Shown here piece by piece: positions 54,361 to 62,709 of a stretch of DNA of 64,000 bases. The translations under genes and the position numbers were made by a program. Source of the DNA: VAZQ01 sp963744275 (GTDB lineage Bacteria > Pseudomonadota > Alphaproteobacteria > Rhizobiales > Xanthobacteraceae); assembly GCA_963744275.1 (NCBI GenBank), contig CAVUSX010000021.1, positions 620,001 through 684,000 of the forward strand, read 5' to 3'. Each line of letters opens with the position of its first letter. Position 1 is the stretch's first letter. The notes beneath the pieces are model-generated. The model worked only from the letters and a program-made list of their open reading frames with translations, was not told the origin of the DNA and did not search any database.

Positions 54361-54398
54361 CCGGAGCGTTTGCTGTTCCCCGTTGGTGTGAAGCCGCT

Positions 54399-55131
54399 CT
54401 AATCAGGCGCAGGTTGCGGCCCGCGCCCGGGGAGACGCGGGCCGTCCGAAGCCGCCGGATAATGCGGCTGCCGCACGCATTCGAACAACTGCACGCCGGG
54501 CAGCTTCATCAAGGGAAACAGTACCGCGCCCGCCAGCATGCCGCCGAGGTGGCACCAATAGGCGACGTCGCTCTTGCCGGTCGCTTCGAGATTCCACAAC
54601 TGCGTGAGCACGAAGAGCCCGATCACCCAATAGGCGCTGATGCGCAGCGGAATGATCGAGACCAGCACCGTGACCTTGGCGCAGGGACGCCACATCGCGT
54701 AGGCGACGACGACGCCGGAGATCGCTCCCGAGGCCCCGATCAGCGGGCCGTCGAAGGTCGGATCGCTGGCCACGAAGGTCAGCGCGCCGATGACGCCGCA
54801 CAAGAGGTAGAACAAGAGGAAGCGGCGCCGGCCGAGCGCCTCCTCGACGTCATCGCCGAACACCCAGAGAAAGATCATGTTGCCGAAGATGTGCGCCACG
54901 TCGGCATGGATGAACATATAGGTGAGGAGCGTGAGGACCGGCGCCGGCGTGATCCCGCCGAGCAGCGCCGCGGGCGTCACCCCGAAGGCGTCGGCGATGG
55001 CCTGGGCTTCGGTATCGCTGCCGCCGGCCTCGGCCAGAAACACCAGCACATTCGCCAGGATGAGGAACCAGGTGACGAGCGGCTTGACCGGCAGCTTGAA
55101 CGGATTGTCGTCGTAGAGCGGGAAACACCAT
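54399..55131 (-). CDS. rhomboid family intramembrane serine protease (frame broken at codon 3)
   Basis: About 243 residues. Six membrane helices: LVTWFLILANVLVFLAEAGG, LLTYMFIHADVAHIFGNMIFLWVFG, FLLFYLLCGVIGALTFVAS, catalytic Ser in GPLIGASGAISGVVVAYAM, VIGLFVLTQLWNLEA, and catalytic His in YWCHLGGMLAGAVLFPLM. The ATG at 55131 encodes MVFP; a run of three T (minus strand, 55123-55125) has one base too many, after which FPLYDDNPFKLPVKP continues. Without this repair the long frame has no start. It begins 10 bp after the adenosyltransferase stop, so co-transcribed. Confidence 0.9.
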
Positions 55132-55141
55132 GTTGGTTTGC

Positions 55142-55721
55142 TCAGCGGTTCCGGCCCGGCACCCAAAGGACGTCGGCGGCGCCCTTATCGTTGGCGAAGC
55201 GGGCGGCGACGAAGAAGAAATCCGACAGCCGATTTACATATTTGATCGCCGCCGCGGTGACGCTTTCGCCCGGCCTGTCCTTGAGCTCGACGATCAGGCG
55301 CTCGGCCCGCCGGCAGACCGTGCGGGCGAGATGCAGATAGGCCGCGGCCGCACTGCCGCCCGGCAGGATGAACGAGCGCAGCGGCGAAAGCTCCTCGTTG
55401 AGGCGGTCGATCTGCTGCTCGAGCCATTCGACCTGGGCCTCGGTCACATCGAGCCGCGCCCCGCCCGGGCCCTTGCCCTGGTCGGGCATGCACAGATCGG
55501 CCCCGACGTCGAAAAGGTCGTTCTGGATCCGCGCCAGCATGGGCGCGAGCGCGGGATGTCCCGCCGCATGCAGCCGGGCGAGGCCGATCGACCGCATTGA
55601 CCTCGTCCACCGTCCCGTAGGCGGCGACCCGCAAGTCGTATTTCGGACGCCGCTCGCCGGTGCCGAGCGCGGTGCTGCCGTCGTCACCGGTGCGGGTATA
55701 GATCCTGTTGAGCACGACCAT
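55142..55721 (-). CDS. cob(I)alamin adenosyltransferase, PduO type (frame broken once)
   Basis: About 192 residues. Makes adenosylcobalamin from cob(I)alamin and ATP. IYTRTGDDGSTALGTGERRPKYDLRVAAYGTVDEVNA (ATP-binding), then after a break near 55590, ARLHAAGHPALAPMLARIQNDLFDVGADLCMP, FILPGGSAAAAYLHLARTVCRRAERL, KYVNRLSDFFFVAARFAN. Adenosylcobalamin would serve methylmalonyl-CoA or ethylmalonyl-CoA mutase; those genes are not in the window. Second gene of the unit led by the twin-helix protein. Confidence 0.92.
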
Positions 55722-55731
55722 AGGCTGCTTC

Positions 55732-55926
55732 TCAACCCCGCATGATCCAGATGGTCAACATGATGACGACGAGCGCGATGAACTGCATCAGCACGCGCAG
55801 CCGCATCAGCCGCTGCGACAGCTGGGGCGAGCCCCCCCGCATCATGTTGGCGAGGCCCAGCAGCAGCACGATCGCCACCGCTCCGATCGCGATCGGCACC
55901 ATGATATGGGACATGAAATCCGACAT
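55732..55926 (-). CDS. twin-transmembrane small protein (HIG1-domain-like)
   Basis: 64 residues with two hydrophobic helices (VPIAIGAVAIVLLLGLANM and LMQFIALVVIMLTIWIM) joined by a short charged loop RGGSPQLSQRLMRLRV. This is the layout of the HIG1-type twin-transmembrane protein found ahead of the adenosyltransferase gene in Bradyrhizobium-group genomes. HIG1 proteins associate with respiratory oxidase complexes; the role here is inferred. Its stop is 10 bp before the next start. Confidence 0.8.
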   Translation of the reverse strand: MSDFMSHIMVPIAIGAVAIVLLLGLANMMRGGSPQLSQRLMRLRVLMQFIALVVIMLTIWIMRG

Positions 55927-56086
55927 GGCTCTGTCCTTAGCATCCCCCGAAAGGTGAAACCATCGCCGCGGTCGCGATGTTCCCCATGCGGCCGCATCCA
56001 GGTTGCGGCGACCAAGGGGGCGCAGGCCATATATACAGGGCGGCGGCCGCGGGGCTGGGCCGGCCTGATCCGAACGGGAGAACCGG

Positions 56087-57241
56087 ATGCCGAATGATAC
56101 GCCGAACGGATGGAAGCCGCGCACCATCGCGGCGCAGGCGCTCGGGCTGGTCGAGCCCACCACCAAGGCGGTGGTGCCGCCGCTCCACCTGGCGACGACC
56201 TTCGTGCGCGATCCCGACAACCAATACCGCTCCGGCTACGCCTATGGCCGGCCCGACAACGCCACCACGCGCCACGCCGAGGCCGTGCTGGCGGCCTTGG
56301 AGGAAGCCCACGAGGCGGCGCTGTTCGGTTCCGGCATGGCGGCCGCCACCGCGATCGTGCTCGCGCTCCCCTCGCCATCGCACATCGTCGCGTCGCAGGT
56401 GATGTATTGGGCGTTCCGGCATTGGCTCGCCAGCGAGGCCCCGCGCCTGGGACACCGGGTCGAGTTCGTCGACAGCACCGACCTCGCGGCCGTGGCGGCG
56501 GCAATGCAGCCCGGCGCCACCAGGCTGGTCTATGTGGAGACGCCGGGCAATCCGCTGTGGACCATCAGCGACATCGCCGCCATCGCCGGGATCGCCCATG
56601 CGGCAGGCGCCCTGCTGGCGGTCGATTCGACGGTCGCCACGCCGGTCTTCACCCGTCCGCTGCGGCTCGGCGCCGATCTGGTCATGCATTCGGCATCGAA
56701 GTACCTCAACGGCCATTCCGACGTCATCGCAGGCGCCGTTGCGGCCGCCGCGCCGGGCGCGGCCTGGGAGCGGATCAAGACCATGCGCACGCAATTCGGC
56801 GCCGTCATCGGGCCGTTCGAGGCATGGCTGTTGCTGCGCGGCTTGCGCACGCTCGATATCCGGGTCAGGACCCAGGCCGCGACCGCCATGCTGATCGCCA
56901 CCCGCATCGCCCGCCATGCCCGGATCACGCAAGTGCTCTATCCAGGGCTCGACCAGCACCCCGGCCACGCCGTGGCGGCGCGCCAGATGACTGGAGGATT
57001 CGGCGCCATGCTGTCGATCCGGGTCGGCGGCGGCGAACGCGCCGCCATCGCGGCTGCCGCGCAGGTCCGGCTGTGGAAGCGCGCGACCTCGCTCGGCGGC
57101 GTCGAGAGCCTGATCGAGCATCGCGCCTCGGTCGAGGGCGCTCACTCGCCCTGCCCGCCCGATCTCTTGCGCCTCTCGGTCGGCCTGGAGGATCCGGACG
57201 ATCTCCTGGGCGATCTCGATCAGGCGCTGAACGCGGCGTAG
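56087..57241 (+). CDS. Cys/Met metabolism PLP-dependent enzyme (cystathionine gamma-synthase / beta-lyase type)
   Basis: 384 residues. PLP-dependent trans-sulfuration family: TTKAVVPPLHLATTFVRDPDNQY, YGRPDNATTRHAEAVLAALEEAHEAALFGSGMAAATA, VYVETPGNPLWTISDI, AVDSTVATPVFTRPLRLGADLVMHSASKYLNGHSDVIAG (PLP-binding Lys in SASKYLNGH), and the C-terminal LGGVESLIEHRA. Which of cystathionine gamma-synthase, beta-lyase or O-acetylhomoserine sulfhydrylase it is cannot be decided by eye. Divergent from the twin-helix gene. Intact. Confidence 0.88.
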   Translation: MPNDTPNGWKPRTIAAQALGLVEPTTKAVVPPLHLATTFVRDPDNQYRSGYAYGRPDNATTRHAEAVLAALEEAHEAALFGSGMAAATAIVLALPSPSHIVASQVMYWAFRHWLASEAPRLGHRVEFVDSTDLAAVAAAMQPGATRLVYVETPGNPLWTISDIAAIAGIAHAAGALLAVDSTVATPVFTRPLRLGADLVMHSASKYLNGHSDVIAGAVAAAAPGAAWERIKTMRTQFGAVIGPFEAWLLLRGLRTLDIRVRTQAATAMLIATRIARHARITQVLYPGLDQHPGHAVAARQMTGGFGAMLSIRVGGGERAAIAAAAQVRLWKRATSLGGVESLIEHRASVEGAHSPCPPDLLRLSVGLEDPDDLLGDLDQALNAA

Positions 57242-57344
57242 GAACCCGGGGGACCAAACACTCCGGGCACCTTGCAACGGCTCCGGCAGTCGGCTTTATG
57301 TCCCCCACGCCAGCCCGAGAGACGAGAGGACGCAGAGGACGCAG

Positions 57345-58325
57345 ATGATCATCGATTTCCAGCACCATTTCACGCCCCGCGAGCTGATCAAGGAGGATCC
57401 GGGCGACCGCATGATCCTGCATTACGATGCGCAAGGCGCGCCGAGCTACACCATCCATTCGCTGCTCTACGATCTCGACGAGCACGTGCGCATGATGGAT
57501 CTCTCCGGCATCGATGCGGCCTGGCTCACCAGCGCGCAAGGCATGTGCGCCGATCTCGAGACCTCGCGCTTCGTCAACGACAAGGCGAAAAAAGCCGAGC
57601 GCGACTATCCGGGACGCTTCATCGGGGCCGCGCATGCCCATCCGCTCGGCGGCGCCGATGCCATCAAGGAGCTCAATCGCTGCCGGCACGAGCTCGGCTT
57701 TCAGGGCGTCGTCATCACCTCGGAATGCGACGGCCTGTTTCTCGACAATGCGCGTTTCGAGCCGTTCTGGAGCGAGGTCGCGCGGCTCGGGATGTTCGTC
57801 TTCGTGCACCCCGCCCTCAAGCTCAATTTCTCGCAACAGTTCGACGGCTTCGACACCGCCCGTTCGGTCGGCCGCGAATTCTCGTTGATCATGGCGACCA
57901 TCCGGCTGATCAATTCCGGCGTGCTCGATCGCCATCCCGAATTGACCGTGCATATGGCGCATCTCTCGGGCGGCATCGCCTCCATGCTGGGCCGCATCCG
58001 CTGCTTCCAGGACAAGGATTTCTGGGGCACCAAGGGCAACCCCCGCCACGGCGCGAAGCCGAAGCAGGATTTCGACCACTACATCCGCAACCGCCTGATC
58101 TTCGACACCGCCGGCTTTGCGGGCGACATGGGCTCGATCAAGGCCGGGCTGGTGGAGATTCCCGCCTCCCAGATCGTGTTCGCCACCGACTATCCGCAGG
58201 AGATCCGCCAGCGCGAGGTGGTGCGCGATTTCGTGCGCGATCTGCGCGCGCTCGGGGCCACCGGCGAGCAGATCCTGTCGGGCAACGTGGGCAAATTGCT
58301 GAAGCAGCCCGCCAAGGCGGCATAG
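57345..58325 (+). CDS. amidohydrolase 2 family protein
   Basis: 326 residues. A TIM-barrel metal-dependent enzyme: IIDFQHHFTPRELI (metal-binding His), AAHAHPLGGADAIKEL, FVFVHPALKLNFSQQFDG, HMAHLSGGIASML and FATDYPQEI (conserved Asp). The family includes gamma-resorcylate decarboxylase and 2-pyrone-4,6-dicarboxylate hydrolase, so decarboxylation or hydrolysis of an aromatic or ring acid is plausible. Next to no other recognisable catabolic gene. Intact. Confidence 0.86.
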   Translation: MIIDFQHHFTPRELIKEDPGDRMILHYDAQGAPSYTIHSLLYDLDEHVRMMDLSGIDAAWLTSAQGMCADLETSRFVNDKAKKAERDYPGRFIGAAHAHPLGGADAIKELNRCRHELGFQGVVITSECDGLFLDNARFEPFWSEVARLGMFVFVHPALKLNFSQQFDGFDTARSVGREFSLIMATIRLINSGVLDRHPELTVHMAHLSGGIASMLGRIRCFQDKDFWGTKGNPRHGAKPKQDFDHYIRNRLIFDTAGFAGDMGSIKAGLVEIPASQIVFATDYPQEIRQREVVRDFVRDLRALGATGEQILSGNVGKLLKQPAKAA

Positions 58326-58330
58326 CGAGG

Positions 58331-58441
58331 CCTCATCCTGAGGAGCGCGCTCTCGCGCGCGTCTCGAAGGATGGCGGCACGGCATGGGCCCGCATCCATG
58401 GTTCGAGACGCCGCGCTACGCGCGGCTCCTCACCATGAGGC
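58331..58441. repeat. dispersed palindromic repeat (CCTCATCCTGAGGAGC ... CTCCTCACCATGAGG)
   Basis: A ~110-bp inverted structure. The left arm is CTCATCCTGAGGAGCGCGCT, GCGCGCGTCTCGAAGGATGG; the right arm is CCATGGTTCGAGACGCCGCG, GCGCGGCTCCTCACCATGAG. The two arms are complementary, with GCGC-rich tips. It is a repeat I recognise as common in the Bradyrhizobium group. It could form a terminator-like hairpin after the amidohydrolase gene. Confidence 0.75.
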
Positions 58442-58492
58442 CAAAGCATCAGTTGTTGAGCTCGCGCTTTGCAGTCTCGGCGCATTTCATTG

Positions 58493-58588
58493 CCATCCAG
58501 CAATCTGCGGGCAATGAGCTTGCGTGGCTCGTCATTGCCCTGGCGCCACGCTTCAGTTGGAGCCATCGAGCAGTCTGCGGGCAATGAC
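58493..58588. repeat. direct repeat at the mcd 3' end
   Basis: CCATCCAGCAATCTGCGGGC (58493-58518) and CCATCGAGCAGTCTGCGGGC (58563-58588) share 23 of 26 bases. The second is inside the mcd gene and encodes its last residues on the minus strand (VIARRLLDG). The first, downstream, encodes IARRLLDGNE in the same sense. A remnant of a tandem duplication of the gene end. Confidence 0.72.
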
Positions 58589-60238
58589 CTGGGCCTGGAT
58601 TTCCGCCGCGCCCTCGAAGATCGAGAGGATGCGGGCATCGCAGAGCAGCCGCGACACCGGAAACTCCAGCGCAAAGCCGTTGCCGCCGTGGATCTGCACC
58701 GCATTGTCGGCCGCCGCCCAGGCCACGCGCGCGGCCAGGAGCTTCGCCATCCCGGCCTCGAGATCGCAGCGGCGGCCGGAGTCCTTCTGGCGCGCCGCGA
58801 AATAGGTGAGCTGGCGGGCGATCATGATCTCGACCGCCATCATGGCGATCTTGTCGGCGACGCGGGGAAAATTGATGATCGGCTGACCGAACTGCTGGCG
58901 CTGTTGCGCATAGGCGAGCGCCTGCTCCATCGCGGCCTGCGCCACCCCGATGGCACGCGCGGCGGTCTGGATGCGGGCCGATTCGAAGGTCTGCATCAAC
59001 TGCTTGAAACCGAGGCCTTCGACTCCGCCGAGCAGATTGGCGGCCGGCACCTCGAAAGCGTCGAAAGCGATCTCGTATTCCTTCATGCCCCGGTAGCCCA
59101 GCACCTCGATCTCGGTGCCCGTCATGCCGGTCGCCGGAAACGGGTTTTCATCGGTGCCGCGCGGCTTGGGGGCGAGCAGCATCGAGAGCCCGCGATGGCC
59201 GCCCTCCTGCGGATTGGTGCGCACCAGCAAGGTCATCAGATCGGCGCGCACCGGATGGGTGATCCAGGTCTTGTTGCCGGAGACCTTGTAGGTATCGCCT
59301 TCGCGGACCGCCCGCGTCCGCAGCGAAGCCAAGTCGGAGCCGGTATTGGGCTCGGTGAAAACGGCGGTCGGCAGCACCTCTCCGGACGCCAGCTTCGGCA
59401 ACCATTCGGTCTTCTGCGCCTCGGTGCCGCCGGCCAGAATGAGCTCGGCCGCGATCTCGTTGCGCGTCCCGAGCGAGCCGACCCCGATATAGCCGCGCGC
59501 CAGCTCCTCGGACACCACGCACATCGATTCCTTGCCGAGGCCGAGGCCCCCATAGGCCTCCGGGATGGTGAGACCGAACACGCCGAGCTCGGACATCTGG
59601 GCAATGACCTCGAGCGGAATGTAGTGGTTCGCGCGATGCCATTCCTGCGCCCGGGGCAGGACTTCGCTGTCGGCGAACTTGCGCATCTGGTCGCGGATCG
59701 CCGCCAGCGTCTCGTCGAGACCGCAGTCCCCGATGGTGGCGTCGTGGTGGCTGCCGATCAATTCGATCAGGCGCGCCCGCCGCTGCTCGTTGCCGACGGT
59801 GAAGAAATCTCCGAGCGGTCCGGCCATGCGCCGCTCGACCGCCGCGGCCGAGAGCCCCATGTCGGAAGGACGCGCGATCTCGCCCTGGCTCATGGGAATG
59901 CCGCCTTGAATCTGCGCCAGATACTCTGCGAGCCCGATCTCGACGATCAGCTGCTCGAGCTCGCCGAGCCGGCCGGCCTCGTGCATGCGCTCCGCATAGG
60001 CGCCGAGCTGGCGCACCGCCTCCACATAGGTGGCGAGCCAAGCCAGCGCGTGGGTGGCACGCTGCTCGCGATCGAGCGCTCGATCGAGCGCCCGATCCGC
60101 CGTCTGATTGTCCTTGGCCAAGCGCGCGCGGACCGAGCGGGTCGCATCCTGGAGCACCCCTTCGGCCGCCCGCAGGGCTTCTCGGGTCAAAGTCGGCAGG
60201 TCGGGTCCGGTGTCGCGACGGGCGGCCCCTGGCAGCAT
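58553..60238 (-). CDS. mcd: (2S)-methylsuccinyl-CoA dehydrogenase (Mcd-type acyl-CoA dehydrogenase)
   Basis: 561 residues from MLPGAARRD with AGGAG ribosome site. It has an extra N-terminal helical domain of ~160 residues (LAWLATYVEAVRQLGAYAERM, EYLAQIQGGIPMSQGEIA), which is characteristic of methylsuccinyl-CoA dehydrogenase of the ethylmalonyl-CoA pathway. The ACAD core follows: FGLTIPEAYGGLGLGKESMCVVSEELARG, TAVFTEPNTGSDLASLRTRA, GNKTWITHPVRADLM, FESARIQTAARAIGVAQ, VQIHGGNGFALEFPVSRLLCDARILSIFEGAAEIQ. It oxidises methylsuccinyl-CoA to mesaconyl-CoA and gives electrons to ETF, whose genes are 5 kb away. Could also be a related ACAD; Mcd is favoured. Confidence 0.82.
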   Translation of the reverse strand: MLPGAARRDTGPDLPTLTREALRAAEGVLQDATRSVRARLAKDNQTADRALDRALDREQRATHALAWLATYVEAVRQLGAYAERMHEAGRLGELEQLIVEIGLAEYLAQIQGGIPMSQGEIARPSDMGLSAAAVERRMAGPLGDFFTVGNEQRRARLIELIGSHHDATIGDCGLDETLAAIRDQMRKFADSEVLPRAQEWHRANHYIPLEVIAQMSELGVFGLTIPEAYGGLGLGKESMCVVSEELARGYIGVGSLGTRNEIAAELILAGGTEAQKTEWLPKLASGEVLPTAVFTEPNTGSDLASLRTRAVREGDTYKVSGNKTWITHPVRADLMTLLVRTNPQEGGHRGLSMLLAPKPRGTDENPFPATGMTGTEIEVLGYRGMKEYEIAFDAFEVPAANLLGGVEGLGFKQLMQTFESARIQTAARAIGVAQAAMEQALAYAQQRQQFGQPIINFPRVADKIAMMAVEIMIARQLTYFAARQKDSGRRCDLEAGMAKLLAARVAWAAADNAVQIHGGNGFALEFPVSRLLCDARILSIFEGAAEIQAQVIARRLLDGSN

Positions 60239-60502
60239 GTTCAATCTCCTGCGTGTGGCAGCCGGCTCGACCGCGATGCCGGTTGGTGCAATGCACAAAT
60301 TCTACACCCTGGCGAAGCAAATGCCATGCCGTACCAGCCGCTACGAATTTTCCGAGGGGATGGGACGGGGTTCATTAACCAATTCGATGTTTCTATCGTC
60401 CCGATTGTGCCGCGGCCGGCGCCACACCCTCGGGAGCCGGCGGCGGATCAGGGACCACTGGTTGCGGCCTGTCCATGACGGCCCGCACATGACGGCCTGT
60501 AA

Positions 60503-62536
60503 ATGACCGACAGCATCACCCGCGCCACGCCGCCTTCGACGCGCCGATCCTCGTTCAAGTGGCTCAATTCGAGGGTCTCGGTTCGCAGCCGCATCGTCGC
60601 CATCGCGGTCATCCCGGTCATCGGATTTCTGGCCAATGGCATCGCCTTCAACGCCGGCGAGGCCGACGTCGAGAACGCCTTCCTCAGCGTCAAGCAGGCG
60701 ACCGCGCTCGCCGACGCCAGCGAAGGATTCAAGGCCGGGCTCGCGGCGATGCGGATCGGGTTGCGGGATTTCGTCAGCGCCACCGACCAGGATTCGATCG
60801 AAGCCTTCGACGCCGGCAACCAGCAGGCGTCGCAAAGTCTCGCCGCCATCGAGAGCCAGGCGAGCGCGGCCGACCGTTCCGTGCTGGCCACCCTCAAGCG
60901 CAGCATCGTGGCCGCACGCGACGACTTCCTGAAATTGAAAAGCGAGCAGGAAAGCCTCGGCTTCACCGAGGCGGACGGGCTGCGGGGCCGCCTCGATCGC
61001 GCCGGAGCCGCGATCGAGACCATCATCAACAAGGAATTGACCTGGGTGGCCGACGAGGACGCCCGCAAGCTGATGATCTCCCTGCTGACGATGCGCCGCT
61101 ACGAAGCCGAGTACCGGCTGACCCGGGCACCCACGACCCGGCAGCAGTTTTTCGACGAGATCATGCACTTCAACGCTCTCTTCGATTCGGTGGACGGCGC
61201 GCCGAGCATGCGCGAGCAGCTGATCAACCAGGTCAAGGCCTATGCGGACACGTTCGCCCAGTGGATCCGCGGCGTCGAGGCGGCGAGCTCCTTGATCGGG
61301 CGCATCGATACCGACACGCAAAGCGCAATCCCGCTCGCCGACCAGATCCTCGGCAACGCGCGGCAACGCGTTTCAGCGGCCTCGGCGGCGCTGTCGGTAT
61401 CGCAGGCGCGCACCCGAGCGTTCATCGTCTGGGTCGGCTGCGCGGCGGTGCTGATCGGAATGGCGTTCAGCTGGTGGATCGGCCGCAGCATCACGGGGCC
61501 GCTCAGCGGCCTGGGGGATGCGATGACGCGGCTGGCGGCCGGCGACACCTCGGCCCGCATTCCGGCCACGCATGCGAGAAAAGAGCTGGGCGCCATGGCG
61601 CGCACGGTACTGGTGTTCCGCGACACCATGCTGGAGCGCGAGCGGCTGGCGGCCGACCAATCGGCGGCCAACCGCGAGCGCGAGCAGCGCGCCGAGAAGA
61701 TCGCCGCCACCATCGTCCGCTTCGAGATGTCGGTCGACAAGGTGCTCGCCAAGGTGCGCGAGGCGAGCCAGCGCCTGGAGGTCACCGCCACCCAGCTCAA
61801 CAGCGCCGCCGACGAGGTCTCCGCCGAGGCCCGCACCGCCGAGCAGCGGGTCGGGATCGCGTCCGGCAACGTGACCGCGGCGGCCGGCGCGGTCGAGGAG
61901 CTCGCCGCCTCGATCGGAGAGATCGCCGAGCAGGCGACCCGCTCCACCGAGGTCGCGGGTCGCGCCGTGAAAGACGCGCGGCGCACCGTCCACACCATGT
62001 CCGAGCTCGGCCAGGCCGCCACCCGCATCGGCGAGGTGGTCGGGCTCATTCAGGCGATCGCCGGCCAGACCAACCTCTTGGCGCTCAACGCCACCATCGA
62101 GGCGGCGCGCGCCGGCGAAGCCGGCCGCGGCTTCGCGGTCGTCGCCTCGGAGGTCAAGTCGCTCGCCGGGCAGACCGCCAAGGCCACCGAGGAGATCGCC
62201 GGCCAGGTCGGCGCCATCCAGTCGGCGGTCGCCGACGCCGCCCAGGCGATCGAGCAGGTCAACCACATCATCGCGGAAATCTCCACCATCGCCTCCACGG
62301 TGGCGACCACCGTGGAGGAGCAGAACCGCGCGGTCGCCGAGATCGCCGAGGGCGTGCATCGCGCCTCCGGCGAGGCGCAGGGCGGCGCCGAGGCCATGGG
62401 CCGCGTCGCCGGCGCCTCCAAGGACGCCCGCGCCGCCGCCGCCGACGTCAAGTCGCTCGCCGACACCCTCTCGGTCGAAGCCGAAAGCCTCAGCGCCGAG
62501 GTCCACCACTTCCTCGCCGACGTCCAGGCCGCCTGA
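60503..62536 (+). CDS. methyl-accepting chemotaxis protein 1
   Basis: 677 residues, intact. First membrane helix (RIVAIAVIPVIGFLANGIAF), a ~300-residue periplasmic sensor of helical type (HBM-like), a second helix (AFIVWVGCAAVLIGMAFSWWIG), HAMP domain (LAAGDTSARIPATHARKELGAMA), and the signalling domain with the hairpin tip LIQAIAGQTNLLALNATIEAARAGEAGRGFAVVASEVKSLA. Senses an external ligand, unknown, and controls CheA. Shares a block of near-identical DNA with the next receptor. Confidence 0.93.
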   Translation: MTDSITRATPPSTRRSSFKWLNSRVSVRSRIVAIAVIPVIGFLANGIAFNAGEADVENAFLSVKQATALADASEGFKAGLAAMRIGLRDFVSATDQDSIEAFDAGNQQASQSLAAIESQASAADRSVLATLKRSIVAARDDFLKLKSEQESLGFTEADGLRGRLDRAGAAIETIINKELTWVADEDARKLMISLLTMRRYEAEYRLTRAPTTRQQFFDEIMHFNALFDSVDGAPSMREQLINQVKAYADTFAQWIRGVEAASSLIGRIDTDTQSAIPLADQILGNARQRVSAASAALSVSQARTRAFIVWVGCAAVLIGMAFSWWIGRSITGPLSGLGDAMTRLAAGDTSARIPATHARKELGAMARTVLVFRDTMLERERLAADQSAANREREQRAEKIAATIVRFEMSVDKVLAKVREASQRLEVTATQLNSAADEVSAEARTAEQRVGIASGNVTAAAGAVEELAASIGEIAEQATRSTEVAGRAVKDARRTVHTMSELGQAATRIGEVVGLIQAIAGQTNLLALNATIEAARAGEAGRGFAVVASEVKSLAGQTAKATEEIAGQVGAIQSAVADAAQAIEQVNHIIAEISTIASTVATTVEEQNRAVAEIAEGVHRASGEAQGGAEAMGRVAGASKDARAAAADVKSLADTLSVEAESLSAEVHHFLADVQAA

Positions 62537-62709
62537 CCTGGCCGGACCAGCGGCCGGTACGGGACCGGCCGCGGCTTGGGTGGAATTTGGGCAAGTTGGC
62601 TAATTTATTAACATTTTCGCTGTTTCCTGGGCCAGTAGTTGCCCGAGGCTGACCGGCCAGACTTGGCCATCATGAAGGCAAGTCGCCGTTGTCGGGTCCG
62701 AGGCCAGCC

